From assembly GCF_013001025.1 (NCBI RefSeq), contig NZ_CP053021.1, forward strand, positions 3,066,001-3,130,000: a stretch of DNA of 64,000 nt, in the 5' to 3' direction. The notes below the pieces were generated by a model. That model worked only from the letters and a program-made list of their open reading frames with translations. It ran no database searches and had not been told where the DNA came from. This document shows positions 19,931 to 28,575 of this stretch, in pieces. The stretch comes from Sphingobium yanoikuyae. GTDB lineage: Bacteria; Pseudomonadota; Alphaproteobacteria; Sphingomonadales; Sphingomonadaceae. The translations under genes were made by a program, and so were the position numbers. Position 1 is the stretch's first letter; each line of letters opens with the position of its first letter.

Positions 19931-20338
19931 TCAGATCAGTGCGTCGAGAATGCCGATCAGCGGCAGGTCGGCCGGTGGCATGTCGAGCGCATACATTTGC
20001 GCAGGCCGCACCCATTGCAGCGCGGTGGCATGGCGCGCTTCGGGCATCCCTTCCCATTTGCGGCAGACATAGAGCAGCAGCAGCAGATGCTTGTTCTCCA
20101 GCGGGGCGCTGGCGAAGGTTGCGGGCGCCAGGCAGCTCTCATGGGTGCGGATGCCCAGCTCCTCCTCCAGTTCGCGCACCAGCGCCGCCTCGGGCGTTTC
20201 GCCCGACTCGACCTTGCCACCGGGGAACTCCCACAGGTCCGCCATCGGCTTTCCCGGCGGACGTTGCTGCACCAGAACGCGCCCATCGGCATCGATCAGG
20301 GCGACGGCGACGACCAGAAACGGGGTAAAACTCTGCAT
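19931..20338 (-). CDS. mutT: MutT-type Nudix hydrolase
   Basis: A 135-residue (deoxy)nucleoside triphosphate pyrophosphohydrolase. The Nudix box GGKVESGETPEAALVRELEEELG fits Gx5Ex7REUxEExGU exactly, and LWEFPGG and LQWV(R) match the MutT subgroup that cleans oxidised GTP from the nucleotide pool. The start at 20338 is chosen because AGGGAG lies four to five bases upstream; an upstream TTG at 20353 has no such site. Gene and bfr are convergent, separated by a stem-loop. Confidence 0.88.
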   Translation of the reverse strand: MQSFTPFLVVAVALIDADGRVLVQQRPPGKPMADLWEFPGGKVESGETPEAALVRELEEELGIRTHESCLAPATFASAPLENKHLLLLLYVCRKWEGMPEARHATALQWVRPAQMYALDMPPADLPLIGILDALI

Positions 20339-20418
20339 AACGCTCCCTTGCAAGGGCTTTGTTAACCGTGGCTGCTTTACACCCAGATCGTGGAGTGTCT
20401 GTAGCCAAGCGGGGTCAT

Positions 20419-20604
20419 ATGCGCGCGATCATCGAATTCGTCACGAAATCCGCGCTTTCGCGATGTGAGCGGGGGGCAACCGCGGTCGAATATGGCCTGA
20501 TCATCGCGATGATCGTGCTGGCCATGATCGCGGCACTGAACAACGTCGCGACACGAACCACCGGCATGTGGAACAACGTCGCCGAAGAAGTTACCAAGCA
20601 TTAA
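20419..20604 (+). CDS. Flp family type IVb pilin (first copy)
   Basis: A 61-residue prepilin with a short basic leader ending ERG, then ATAVEYGLIIAMIVLAMIA. Glycine before the cleavage point, glutamate at +5 and tyrosine at +6 are the Flp/type IVb signature, processed by a TadV-type peptidase. The C-terminal part after the hydrophobic helix is short. A second Flp pilin gene lies 133 bases downstream, but no tad/cpa secretion genes are in the window. The start at 20419 is used because it gives the normal leader length. Confidence 0.85.
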   Translation: MRAIIEFVTKSALSRCERGATAVEYGLIIAMIVLAMIAALNNVATRTTGMWNNVAEEVTKH

Positions 20605-20634
20605 CCAACAAATTCTGACACGCCACTTTCCGCA

Positions 20635-20649
20635 TTAAACTTTTCTCAA
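20635..20649 (+). promoter_or_regulatory. CtrA-like site upstream of the second pilin gene
   Basis: TTAA-N7-TCAA, one mismatch from the alphaproteobacterial CtrA consensus TTAA-N7-TTAA, lies 89 bases before the second pilin ATG. CtrA controls pilA in Caulobacter; the role here is inference. Confidence 0.3.
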
Positions 20650-20737
20650 CCGAGCCAATCTAGAGAGGTCTTCGCTGACCTAATCCAAAGCGGGGCGGCC
20701 GGGTAGTTTAACGTAACGTTTGTCAAGGAGACATCAC

Positions 20738-20899
20738 ATGCAGTTCATTCGCAAGATGCTGAAGAACGAAAAGGGCGCGACCGCCATCGAATACGGCCTG
20801 ATCGCCGCTCTGATCGCCGTGGCCGCCATCGGCGCCATGACCAGCCTGGGCTCGAAGCTGGGCAGCACCTTCAACAACGTTTCGGGCAACCTGAAGTAA
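20738..20899 (+). CDS. Flp family type IVb pilin (second copy)
   Basis: A 53-residue prepilin: leader MQFIRKMLKNEKG, then ATAIEYGLIAALIAVAAIG with E+5 and Y+6, and a short tail ending VSGNLK. AAGGAG six bases or so upstream gives a strong ribosome binding site, better than that of the first copy, and a strong terminator follows directly. That suggests this is the highly expressed major pilin, with the upstream copy a minor pilin. The two differ enough to be old paralogues. Confidence 0.93.
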   Translation: MQFIRKMLKNEKGATAIEYGLIAALIAVAAIGAMTSLGSKLGSTFNNVSGNLK

Positions 20900-20920
20900 G
20901 CTCGAAACCGATGTTAGAAA

Positions 20921-20954
20921 AGGGCGGCGGAAGCAATTCCGCCGCCCTTTTTCT
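20921..20954 (+). terminator. Rho-independent terminator after the second pilin gene
   Basis: A 12-base-pair perfect stem (AGGGCGGCGGAA at 20921 with TTCCGCCGCCCT at 20937), four-base loop, then TTTTCTTT. Confidence 0.92.
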
Positions 20955-20975
20955 TTGCCTGGAATCTGCCGAATC

Positions 20976-22454
20976 TTACCAGGTGACGATCTTCACCCGA
21001 TCGCCCGGTTTCAGCACGGAGCGTTCGTTGAGGGCGTTCAGCACCAGGAAGCGCTCCAGCGGATAATCGCTATAGGCCATGCGGCGGCCAAGCGACTGGA
21101 CGGTGTCGCCCGCCTTGACGGTGACCAGATTGACCCGGCGCGGCTTGATCGCCGCCGCCTCCTGCGCCGACAGGCGCTGGACCGAACGGACCATCGAGTC
21201 GAATGGACCGATACCCTTGCCCGCCGGGGTCAGCAGCAGGAAGTGATAGGCCTTTCCGCCGCCGAAATCATAGGCAAAGACGGTCGCGTCGATCTGACCC
21301 GACTTGGTGTTGGCGCGCACCGTGCGCCAGGCGGCCGGCAGGCCGTTGGTCGTCGTGCGCTGCACCTCGCCTGCGGGCGGCGCGCCGGCATTGCCGGCGA
21401 GTCGCTTGAGCACCGAATCGATATAGGTCGACAGATTGCCATTATAGGCGATGCCGCCAAACTGCGCCTGACCGCCCGAACCGGTGATGCTGACCGCGTC
21501 CGCGCCATTTTCCATGCCGAAGCCCGAGGGCGCAGTGAAGGACAGGCGCAGGTCGGGATGGCGGAAACGGCTGCCGTCGATCACGCCCTGTTTGGGATCG
21601 TCGCCATAAAGAACGCCATTGAGCGCCGTCAGGAAGGCATCGCGGTTGCGCAGCGTGCTGGTCGCGCCGGTGCGTGACGCCATCTGCGCCGCCCGATCGA
21701 CGCGCTCGCCCGGATCGGGATGGGTGCTGGCCCATTCGGGCATGGAGCGCGCGTCACCCGACACACGCTGGTCCAGGCTGGTCTGCGCCGCCAGCGAGGC
21801 CAGCATGTCCGACAGCGCACGGGGATCATAACCGGCCGAGGCGAGGTAGCGGATGCCCAGATCGTCCGCCTCATACTCCTGGCTACGCGAAAATTTGAGG
21901 GTCAGAAGCTGGCTGCCGGTGCCGATCCCCTGCTGCAGCACGCCACCCAGCGCCGAATCGCCCAGCAAGGCGCCGGTCAGCACCTGCAGCAGCGCGCCGC
22001 CGATCGCGTTGCGCTGTGCCGCCTGCTGGCGCCGCTGGCCATGCTGGGCGGCGACATGGCCGACTTCATGGCCCAGCACGCCGGCCAGCTGCGCCTCGTC
22101 ATTCATCAGCGCCATCAGCTGACGCGTGACATAGACATAGCCGCCGGGGATGGCGAAGGCGTTGTTGACCGGCGAGTTGAGCAGGGTGACGGTGAAATCG
22201 CCCTGCGCATTGGAGAGGCCGGACTGGACCGCGATGCGGCGCCCCACCGACTCCACATAGCGCGCCTGTGGCCCGACATAGGCGCCGCCAAATTCCTTGA
22301 GCAGTTCGGGATGCTGCTTGGCGCCCGAAGCCTTGTCCTGCGCGCTGATCGAGGAAACGGTGCGAATCGCCCGCTGCTGCCCCAGCACCTCCGGCGCCAC
22401 GCCGGCGACGATCAGGCCGACGCCAAGGCCGGCCGACAACCATGTTCGATTCAT
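20976..22454 (-). CDS. Periplasmic M48 metalloprotease with C-terminal LysM domain
   Basis: A 492-residue protein with a signal peptide (about 1-26), an M48 protease domain and a C-terminal LysM-like region. The zinc motif HEVGH is at H129-H133 and the third ligand is in SQEYEADDLG (about E193). The central part (about 280-430) holds a domain of the kind found in BepA-like proteins, and VKAGDTVQSLGRRM to LKPGDRVKIV near the C terminus is a LysM peptidoglycan-binding module. It should degrade misassembled outer-membrane proteins or act at the wall. It is transcribed downstream of accA, in the same direction. Confidence 0.86.
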   Translation of the reverse strand: MNRTWLSAGLGVGLIVAGVAPEVLGQQRAIRTVSSISAQDKASGAKQHPELLKEFGGAYVGPQARYVESVGRRIAVQSGLSNAQGDFTVTLLNSPVNNAFAIPGGYVYVTRQLMALMNDEAQLAGVLGHEVGHVAAQHGQRRQQAAQRNAIGGALLQVLTGALLGDSALGGVLQQGIGTGSQLLTLKFSRSQEYEADDLGIRYLASAGYDPRALSDMLASLAAQTSLDQRVSGDARSMPEWASTHPDPGERVDRAAQMASRTGATSTLRNRDAFLTALNGVLYGDDPKQGVIDGSRFRHPDLRLSFTAPSGFGMENGADAVSITGSGGQAQFGGIAYNGNLSTYIDSVLKRLAGNAGAPPAGEVQRTTTNGLPAAWRTVRANTKSGQIDATVFAYDFGGGKAYHFLLLTPAGKGIGPFDSMVRSVQRLSAQEAAAIKPRRVNLVTVKAGDTVQSLGRRMAYSDYPLERFLVLNALNERSVLKPGDRVKIVTW

Positions 22455-22535
22455 TCCATTCCCATCCTTGACACCCTGCCCCCTGTTACCGTGCCGTAAC
22501 GAGCGAGGACAGGATGCTGTTCCGGGAAATTGACG

Positions 22536-23480
22536 TCAGATACCGATGGCCAGGAACTTGTCGGCGCGATCGGTGCGCAGCGCCTGCGGTTCGAGGCCGG
22601 ACAGCGCGTCCAGTTCCTCGCCAATGGCCGCCCCCAGATTGGCGATCGCCTGCACCGGCTCGCGATGGGCGCCGCCCACCGGCTCTGCCACGATGCGGTC
22701 GATCACGCCCAGGCCCTTCAAATGCTGCGCCGTGACCTGCATCGCGGTCGCCGCGTCGCTCGCCTTGTCGGCGGTGCGCCACAGGATCGAAGCGCAGCCT
22801 TCGGGCGAGATCACCGAATAGACGGCATGTTCGAACATCAGCACGCGATTGGCCGCGGCCAGAGCCACCGCGCCGCCCGAGCCGCCCTCACCCACCACGG
22901 CCGCGACCATGGGGACGCCGAGCGCCAGACAGGCTTCGGTCGAACGGGCAATGGCTTCGGCCTGGCCGCGTTCTTCGGCTTGGACGCCGGGAAAGGCACC
23001 CGAGGTGTCGACCAGCGTGACGACCGGCAGGCCGAACCGGTCAGCCAGTTCCATCAGGCGGATCGCCTTGCGATAGCCTTCGGGCTTGGCCATGCCGAAA
23101 TTGTGGCGGACGCGGCTGGCGGTATCGTCGCCCTTTTCATGGCCGATGACCATGACCTTGCGCTCGCCCAGCGTCGCGAAGCCGCCGATGATCGCCTGAT
23201 CGTCGGCAAAGGCGCGGTCGCCGGCCAGCGGCATGAAATTGTCGAACATGCCCGCGACATAATCCTTGAAGTGCGGGCGTTCGGGGTGGCGGGCCACCTG
23301 CGTCTTCTGCCAGGGCGTCAGCTTGGCATAGATGTCCGACAGCATCTTGTCGGCACGCTGTTCCAGCGTGTTGATCTCGCCACTAATGTCGATGTCGCCG
23401 ACGGAGGCCGTCTGGCGCAGTTCGATGATGCGGGCTTCCAGCTCTGCGACCGGCTTTTCAAATTCGAGAAAGCTTACCAT
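22536..23480 (-). CDS. accA: Acetyl-CoA carboxylase carboxyltransferase subunit alpha
   Basis: The 314-residue AccA forms the carboxyltransferase with AccD, making malonyl-CoA for fatty acid synthesis. [61 protein letters not shown] and [14 protein letters not shown] are hallmark AccA segments, and length is normal. The gene lies twelve bases after xerD in the same direction; the M48 protease gene follows 81 bases later. AccD, accB and accC are not in the window. Confidence 0.96.
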   Translation of the reverse strand: MVSFLEFEKPVAELEARIIELRQTASVGDIDISGEINTLEQRADKMLSDIYAKLTPWQKTQVARHPERPHFKDYVAGMFDNFMPLAGDRAFADDQAIIGGFATLGERKVMVIGHEKGDDTASRVRHNFGMAKPEGYRKAIRLMELADRFGLPVVTLVDTSGAFPGVQAEERGQAEAIARSTEACLALGVPMVAAVVGEGGSGGAVALAAANRVLMFEHAVYSVISPEGCASILWRTADKASDAATAMQVTAQHLKGLGVIDRIVAEPVGGAHREPVQAIANLGAAIGEELDALSGLEPQALRTDRADKFLAIGI

Positions 23481-23491
23481 GGCGGATGGCG

Positions 23492-24421
23492 TTAAGGCGC
23501 GGACGCGTCGCCGTCAACGCGGGGATGCGCGATCCTGGCTTGCATGCCGGCCAGCGGGTGCCGACTGTTGACCAGTTCGACCAGCCGGCGGCTGTCGACA
23601 TGGGTGTAGATTTGCGTCGTGCCGATATCGGCATGGCCCAGCATCGATTGCAGCGCGCGCAGGTCCGCCCCGCCCTCCAGCAAATGGGTGGCAAAGGCAT
23701 GGCGCAGCACATGGGGGCTGACCCGTTCGGGTGCGATGCCGGCCGCTGCGGCCAGTTGCTTCACAAGCTGATAGAGGCGAATGCGGCTGACATGGCTCTT
23801 GCCCGAGGGAAAAAGCCAGAGGCTGTCGGCCGGCACATGGGCGAGCCAGGTGGCGACGGCGGCGCGGGCACGGTCGGAGATCGGCACCAGCCGTTCGCGC
23901 GCGCCCTTGCCCTTGATTATGAGGAAGGGGCGATCGACGGCCAGAGCCTTGCGCGGCAGCGAAACCAGTTCGGTCGCGCGCAGACCCGAGCCATAGAGAA
24001 GTTCGATCAGCGCCGAGAGCCGCAGGTCGAGCGGCGCGGGATACGCCGTCTCCACCCGCTGGGCGATCAGGGCAAAAAGCGAATCGACCTCATGCGACGA
24101 CAAGATCTTGGGCAGCGGCCGGCGTGTGACCGGCCGGGGCAATGCCGCGCCGGGATTGTCGGCGCGCAGCCCCTCTTCCTCCAGAAAGGCGTAGAAGGCG
24201 CGCAGCGCGGACGCCTTGCGCGCCACGGTGGAGGCCGCGAGCGGCGCCCATTCGCCAGCAAGACGGCCGAGCGTGTCCTGGCTGGCGGCGGCAAGGCCGC
24301 CGACAATCTCGCCCGCGCCCTGAAGGTCCGTGCGATAGGCGAGCAGCGTGTTGCGCGACGCGCCCCGTTCCGCCGCCATCATTTCGAGGAAGCGGTCGAT
24401 CAGGACGGCATCGTCATCCAT
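23492..24421 (-). CDS. xerD: Site-specific tyrosine recombinase XerD
   Basis: A 309-residue tyrosine recombinase with an N-terminal SAM-like core-binding domain (about 1-90) and a catalytic domain. Catalytic residues are all visible: R148 in [10 protein letters not shown]172 in KGKG, H237 and R240 in PHVLRH, H263 in LGH and nucleophile Y272. With XerC it resolves chromosome dimers at dif, with FtsK. It sits next to accA, a core-genome position with no phage or integron genes nearby, so a housekeeping XerD is more likely than a mobile-element integrase. Confidence 0.9.
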   Translation of the reverse strand: MDDDAVLIDRFLEMMAAERGASRNTLLAYRTDLQGAGEIVGGLAAASQDTLGRLAGEWAPLAASTVARKASALRAFYAFLEEEGLRADNPGAALPRPVTRRPLPKILSSHEVDSLFALIAQRVETAYPAPLDLRLSALIELLYGSGLRATELVSLPRKALAVDRPFLIIKGKGARERLVPISDRARAAVATWLAHVPADSLWLFPSGKSHVSRIRLYQLVKQLAAAAGIAPERVSPHVLRHAFATHLLEGGADLRALQSMLGHADIGTTQIYTHVDSRRLVELVNSRHPLAGMQARIAHPRVDGDASAP

Positions 24422-24435
24422 CGCCCCGGACCGGG

Positions 24436-26265
24436 TCAGGACAGGCGGGTCAGGGCCTCGGCCGCGATCATCCGCGCCTCCGGGTCCAGCCCGACGCGAT
24501 GGAGCGCCGCCACCACATGATAGAGATGGCCGGGCGGCAGGCGATGCCAGTCGCGCCCCTGCATGCCGACGGCAGCGAGCAGCGCCACGGTCGCCTTCTC
24601 GCCCCGCTGTGCGGCGGCGTCGATCGCACGCGCCCAGCGGCTGTTGGCGGCCAGGGTGAAGCCATTATCCTGCGCCAGCGCGGCCGCATCATTGGCCGAC
24701 AGGCGCGACAGGCCCGCCAGCGCGGCGATCAGCATCCGTCCCTTTTCAGGGCCGGCATCGCCGACATAGCTGGAGATGCGGCTGCTGCCGCTGTCGACGA
24801 CCGTGCTGGGCGCGCCGACCGCGAGCAACGCCCAGAAATCCTGTGCGCCATCGCCATCGATCTGGCCGATCGCCTGCGCCCAGCGGGCCGCATTGCGATC
24901 ATAGCCGGCGGTCAGCATCGCCGCGACCAGATTGGCGGCATCGCGCGCATCGGCCTGCGACACGGGCAGTGCGGCGGCGGCGCGGGCCGTGGCGATCAGG
25001 CCGACATAATCGGGCGCGGCATTGCCGCGCCACAGCGTCTGCATCGCCTGGATGCGCGCACCCGCAGTCGGGCCGGAATAGGCATTGCGCAGCGCATCGA
25101 CGCGATCGGCCAGATCGGACGCGAGATCGCCTTCGCTGCCCAGCTCGGCATAGAAATTGACCAGCGCCTCGCTGGAGAAGACGCCCAGCCGTGCGGCGAC
25201 TTCGCTGCCCGGCAGGCGACGCACGGCGGTCAGTGCCGGCGCGCGGGCTTCCCAGGCACGGACATGGGGGCCGACGCTACCGAACATGTCGTCGGGGATC
25301 GGCACGTTGAGCGCCGTCGCCAAGCCATAGCGCCAGGCGGTGAGGCCATCGACGCCGTCCCATTCGATCTTGACCGAACGACGCGCATTGAAGCCCGCGC
25401 CGACCATCTTTTCGGCCAAGCGATAATCGATGCCGCGCACCACGCCCTTGCGCTGGGCCTGGTTGAGTGCGGCGCTGGCCGAACCCTGATCGCCCGACAG
25501 CGCCGGGCAGATCGCCCGCGTCATGTCCCAGCCCGGTTCCTTGCTGGTGCGCAGCGCGCCCGCCGACAGCGGGCATAGGCCCGCCGGATCGGCGGTCGCC
25601 AGATAGGTCTGCATCGCGATCGCGTAGAGGCGCGGCGTATATTTGTCGGGATCGACGCTCTGCACCAGCAGCCGGGCGCTGTCCGCCTCCCCCATGCGCA
25701 GCAGCAGCCAGGCGCGCTCGGCCGCCCAGTCGGCACCATTGATGCCGCGCGGCGTGTTTGTGGCGCCGAGCAGCGCGCGCCGAAGCAGGATGGAGGCCCA
25801 GCGCGACAGGATCGGCGCATGGGTCTGCTTCATCAGCGTGGCGAGATAGGGGCCATATTCCGCGCCGAAGGCGTCGGGCTCCATGCCGCGCGTGGCCGGC
25901 GTCAGCGGGCCGATGCGGTCGAGCGAGCGGCGCGCGCTCTGCGGCAGGTCATATTTGGCCTTTTCAGCGGCCAGTTCGTCCGCGCTCATCGCCTCGGCGG
26001 CATTGTCCACCGCATTGGCGACCGACAGGTCGAGCGGCTGGACGATTTCGCCCGATGGCGACGGCGTGACCGGCACGGTCGGGACGACCGGTGCGGGCGA
26101 TGCCGGACGGGCCGGCTGCGCGGGCGTGGGGGTCGGCGCCGGGGCCGGATCACCAAAACCGGGCGGCAGCAGCGATTCGGGCGCCTGCTGCGCAACGACC
26201 GGCAGCGCCAATGCGAGCGCAAAGCTGCCCAGCGCCCATTTCGCATTCCCCCGCAGGCGGCTCAT
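24436..26265 (-). CDS. Exported protein of unknown function, helical-repeat like
   Basis: A 609-residue protein with a signal peptide (about 1-25, ending VVAQQ), a proline/alanine-rich linker to about residue 75, then a long, almost wholly alpha-helical alanine-rich region. Segments such as ERAWLLLRMGEADSARLLVQSV and AALNQAQRKGVVRG look like degenerate TPR or Sel1-type helical hairpins. I recognise no catalytic motif. It lies six bases upstream (in reading direction, before) xerD's operon position, after a 61-residue membrane protein, so all three may be cotranscribed. A periplasmic scaffold is the best guess. Confidence 0.65.
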   Translation of the reverse strand: MSRLRGNAKWALGSFALALALPVVAQQAPESLLPPGFGDPAPAPTPTPAQPARPASPAPVVPTVPVTPSPSGEIVQPLDLSVANAVDNAAEAMSADELAAEKAKYDLPQSARRSLDRIGPLTPATRGMEPDAFGAEYGPYLATLMKQTHAPILSRWASILLRRALLGATNTPRGINGADWAAERAWLLLRMGEADSARLLVQSVDPDKYTPRLYAIAMQTYLATADPAGLCPLSAGALRTSKEPGWDMTRAICPALSGDQGSASAALNQAQRKGVVRGIDYRLAEKMVGAGFNARRSVKIEWDGVDGLTAWRYGLATALNVPIPDDMFGSVGPHVRAWEARAPALTAVRRLPGSEVAARLGVFSSEALVNFYAELGSEGDLASDLADRVDALRNAYSGPTAGARIQAMQTLWRGNAAPDYVGLIATARAAAALPVSQADARDAANLVAAMLTAGYDRNAARWAQAIGQIDGDGAQDFWALLAVGAPSTVVDSGSSRISSYVGDAGPEKGRMLIAALAGLSRLSANDAAALAQDNGFTLAANSRWARAIDAAAQRGEKATVALLAAVGMQGRDWHRLPPGHLYHVVAALHRVGLDPEARMIAAEALTRLS

Positions 26266-26270
26266 GCGGC

Positions 26271-26456
26271 TTACTGACCCAGTTTCTCGGCCGGGATGAC
26301 CTTCTCGACGGGCTGTTGCGGCTGCTCGCCACCGCGCGACCAGAGCACGCCGATCAGCAGGACAAGAACCAACACCGCCGCGATCGGAAGGATCGGCAGA
26401 CGGGTGCGACGGCGCGAACCGCCTTCGAAACTGCTCAGGGAACGATTATTCTTCAT
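26271..26456 (-). CDS. Small single-span membrane protein of unknown function
   Basis: A 61-residue protein: basic cytoplasmic N terminus (SRRRTRLP), one membrane span (about 21-39, PILPIAAVLVLVLLIGVLW) and a short, proline- and glutamine-rich periplasmic tail ending AEKLGQ. No family recognised. The stop is five bases before the start of the 609-residue exported protein, so the two are very probably translated together. The ATG at 26456 is preferred to a longer frame that would run antisense to aroK. Confidence 0.65.
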   Translation of the reverse strand: MKNNRSLSSFEGGSRRRTRLPILPIAAVLVLVLLIGVLWSRGGEQPQQPVEKVIPAEKLGQ

Positions 26457-26550
26457 GGTCTCTTCTGCGGCTGGCCCGGCGATGTTTGCCGGACGACAGG
26501 GGAAAGTTGCGTTTGCCTCAGCGACGGCTGGCTGTATAGCCCCCCTCGCC

Positions 26551-27099
26551 ATGCAGCGAAACAGCAAATTCCCGGAGAGCAACGCCAAGCGCGGCCCGAT
26601 CGTGCTGATCGGCATGATGGGCGTGGGCAAATCCACCGTCGGCCGGCGCCTTGCCGCGCGCCTGGGCCTGAGCTTCGTCGATGCCGATGAAGAGATTGAG
26701 CGGGCTGCGGGCATGAGCGTGAGCGAGATATTCGCCCGCTATGGCGAGGCCCATTTCCGCGATGGCGAGCGCCGGGTGATCGCCCGGCTAATGGACGGCG
26801 TGCCCAAGGTGATCGCGACCGGCGGCGGCGCCTTCATGCAGGACGAGACCCGTGCGCTGATCCTGGACCATGCCACCACCATCTGGCTGGATGCCGATAT
26901 CGAGGTACTGGTCGATCGCGTGTCGCGCCGTGAAGGGCGCCCGCTGCTGAAGGATCGTGACCCGCGCATCGTGCTGACCGAGCTGGCGGCAGTCCGCAAC
27001 CCCATCTACGCGCTGGCGCCGATCCATGTGAAGAGCATCGCCGCGCCGCACGAGGTCGCCGTCGACCGCATCCTGGAGCAGCTATCCGCATGGCACTAG
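26551..27099 (+). CDS. aroK: Shikimate kinase
   Basis: A 182-residue kinase phosphorylating shikimate at O-3 in aromatic amino acid synthesis. The P-loop GMMGVGKST is at residues 21-29, the substrate-binding FVDADEEIER follows, and FRDGERRVI and ATGGGAFMQ are the shikimate-binding arginine and glycine loops; RPLLKDRDPR is the lid. The start at 26551 gives the normal length. It overlaps aroB by ten bases, so the two are translationally coupled, the usual aroKB order. Confidence 0.95.
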   Translation: MQRNSKFPESNAKRGPIVLIGMMGVGKSTVGRRLAARLGLSFVDADEEIERAAGMSVSEIFARYGEAHFRDGERRVIARLMDGVPKVIATGGGAFMQDETRALILDHATTIWLDADIEVLVDRVSRREGRPLLKDRDPRIVLTELAAVRNPIYALAPIHVKSIAAPHEVAVDRILEQLSAWH

Positions 27100-28199
27100 T
27101 CCCCGTCGCGCTGGGCGCACGCAGCTATGACATCGTCATCGAACAGGGCGCGCTCGACCGTGCGGCCGATCATCTGGCACGCTATGCCCGTGGCGGGCGG
27201 CTGGTGGTCGTCACCGACACCCATGTCGCGGCGGCGCAACTGCCCCGGCTCGACGCCAGCCTGCGCCGCGCCAATATCGTCATCGAACCGATCATCCTGC
27301 CGGCGGGCGAACAGACCAAGAGCTGGCGCCATCTGGAGGAACTGCTCGACGCGCTGCTGGCGCTGGAGATCGAGCGTGGCGACCATGTAATCGCGCTGGG
27401 CGGCGGCGTGATCGGCGACCTGGTCGGCTTTGCGTCGTCCATCCTGAAGCGCGGCTGCCATTTCGTGCAGCTGCCCACCACCCTGCTGGCGCAGGTCGAC
27501 AGCTCGGTCGGCGGCAAGACCGCGATCAACGCACGCGCCGGCAAGAATCTGATTGGCAGCTTCTACCAGCCCAGCCTGGTGCTGATCGACCCGTCGGTGC
27601 TCGACAGCCTGCCGCTGCGCGAAACCCGCGCCGGCTATGCCGAGGTGGTCAAATATGGCCTGATCGACGATCCCGACTTCTTTACCTGGTGCGAGGCCAA
27701 TGCCGACCGGCTGCTGGCCGGCGACGCGGAAGCCCGCACCTATGCGATCGAGCGCAGCGTGCGCGCCAAGGCCGCGATCGTCGCCGATGACGAGCGCGAG
27801 ACGACCGGCCGGCGGGCACTGCTGAACCTTGGTCACACCTTCGGCCATGCGCTGGAGGCCGATACCGGCTTTTCCGACACGCTGCTCCATGGCGAGGGCG
27901 TGGCCGCCGGCATGGCGCTTGCCTTCCGCTATTCGGCGCGCCTTGGCCTGTGCAGCGCATCGGACGCGGAGCGGGTGACCGCGCATCTGAAGGCGATCGG
28001 CCTGCCCCATGACCTGGCCAGCGCCCATGTAACGGCCGACGGCGCGGCGCTGGTGGCGCATATGCTGCACGACAAGAAAATGGCGGCGGGCACCCTGCCC
28101 TTCCTGCTGGCGCGCGGCATCGGCCAGACCTTCCTGTCGAAGGATGTGGTGCTGGACGATGTGGCGGCGTTCCTCGACGCGGACCGCGCCGGCGCCTGA
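27090..28199 (+). CDS. aroB: 3-dehydroquinate synthase
   Basis: A 369-residue AroB, which cyclises DAHP to 3-dehydroquinate using NAD and a divalent metal. GGGVIGDLVGFASSILKRGC, PTTLLAQVDSSVGGKTAIN, GYAEVVKYGLI and LNLGHTFGHALE are the NAD-, substrate- and metal-binding motifs, in order. Its first ten bases overlap the end of aroK. A REP-like inverted repeat follows the stop codon, and then a likely sRNA gene. Confidence 0.96.
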   Translation: MALVPVALGARSYDIVIEQGALDRAADHLARYARGGRLVVVTDTHVAAAQLPRLDASLRRANIVIEPIILPAGEQTKSWRHLEELLDALLALEIERGDHVIALGGGVIGDLVGFASSILKRGCHFVQLPTTLLAQVDSSVGGKTAINARAGKNLIGSFYQPSLVLIDPSVLDSLPLRETRAGYAEVVKYGLIDDPDFFTWCEANADRLLAGDAEARTYAIERSVRAKAAIVADDERETTGRRALLNLGHTFGHALEADTGFSDTLLHGEGVAAGMALAFRYSARLGLCSASDAERVTAHLKAIGLPHDLASAHVTADGAALVAHMLHDKKMAAGTLPFLLARGIGQTFLSKDVVLDDVAAFLDADRAGA

Positions 28200-28236
28200 C
28201 CAGGGCGGCGCGCGGGCGCCAGTCGGCCTTTCATTT

Positions 28237-28313
28237 CGTCATCCCAGCGAAGGCTGGGATCTGTGGCCTTGTCACGCTTCATTGCCTCAGACCCCAGCTT
28301 TCGCTGGGGTGAC
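28237..28313. repeat. REP-like inverted repeat pair
   Basis: Two 26-base units face each other: the left begins CGTCATCCCAGCGAAGGCTG, and the reverse complement of the right (28288-28313) begins CGTCACCCCAGCGAAAGCTG. They differ at about three positions, and each is itself a short hairpin (CCCAGC with GCTGGG). This is a familiar intergenic repeat in many alphaproteobacteria, recognised here by pattern. Confidence 0.75.
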
Positions 28314-28369
28314 GGCCTTGGCTTGTCCCGACATTTCAGCACCGATCGGCCTCGGTAATAATCGGGACA

Positions 28370-28494
28370 TTCGCACGCAGCATTTGCGGGCTAGACCAGT
28401 CCTTGTCAGCGGCATCCCCTTGCAGATCCCCCTCTGTCGCCGCTGATCCTCCCCTGAACCTCGGCCTCCAGCTTTTAGCTGGAGGCCTTTTTTT
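28370..28494 (+). ncRNA. Candidate trans-acting sRNA with C-rich loop
   Basis: A strong rho-independent terminator (28463-28494) lies 264 bases beyond the nearest plus-strand gene, after the REP repeat. A -10-like AATAAT at 28357 is correctly placed for a start near 28370. The predicted RNA of about 125 nt has a first hairpin (TCAGCGGC at 28406 with GCCGCTGA at 28439) whose 25-base open loop reads ATCCCCTTGCAGATCCCC and on, then a single-stranded TCCTCCCC, then the terminator. C-rich unpaired segments that can pair with Shine-Dalgarno sequences are typical of alphaproteobacterial regulatory sRNAs. The -35 element is weak. Confidence 0.55.
28463..28494 (+). terminator. Strong rho-independent terminator of the candidate sRNA
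   Basis: GGCCTCCAGC (28463) pairs with GCTGGAGGCC (28478) around a five-base loop, followed by seven T residues. Confidence 0.92.
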
Positions 28495-28520
28495 GTGCCG
28501 TGCGCATCGCGCCCAGGCAC

Positions 28521-28547
28521 AAAAAAAGGGCGCCCGGTGGGGCGCCC
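28521..28547 (-). terminator. Rho-independent terminator of rpmE
   Basis: Two GGGCGCCC octamers (28528 and 28540) form a perfect stem with a four-base loop; on the minus strand the stem is followed by seven T residues. Confidence 0.9.
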
Positions 28548-28575
28548 TTTCGATATCGTGCCTGTGAAAGGCCGA

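Larger units (their letters stand above)
28200..28575. other. 376-base intergenic region with repeat, sRNA candidate and two terminators
   Basis: No protein gene is supported between aroB and the convergent rpmE. From left to right it holds a REP-like inverted repeat (28237-28313), a candidate sRNA on the plus strand ending in a strong terminator (28370-28494), and the rpmE terminator on the minus strand (28521-28547). Confidence 0.7.

Noticed and set aside
23492..24421. Integrase of a mobile element
   Set aside because: The tyrosine recombinase has the length and core-gene setting of housekeeping XerD, and no attachment site, tRNA or cargo genes are near.
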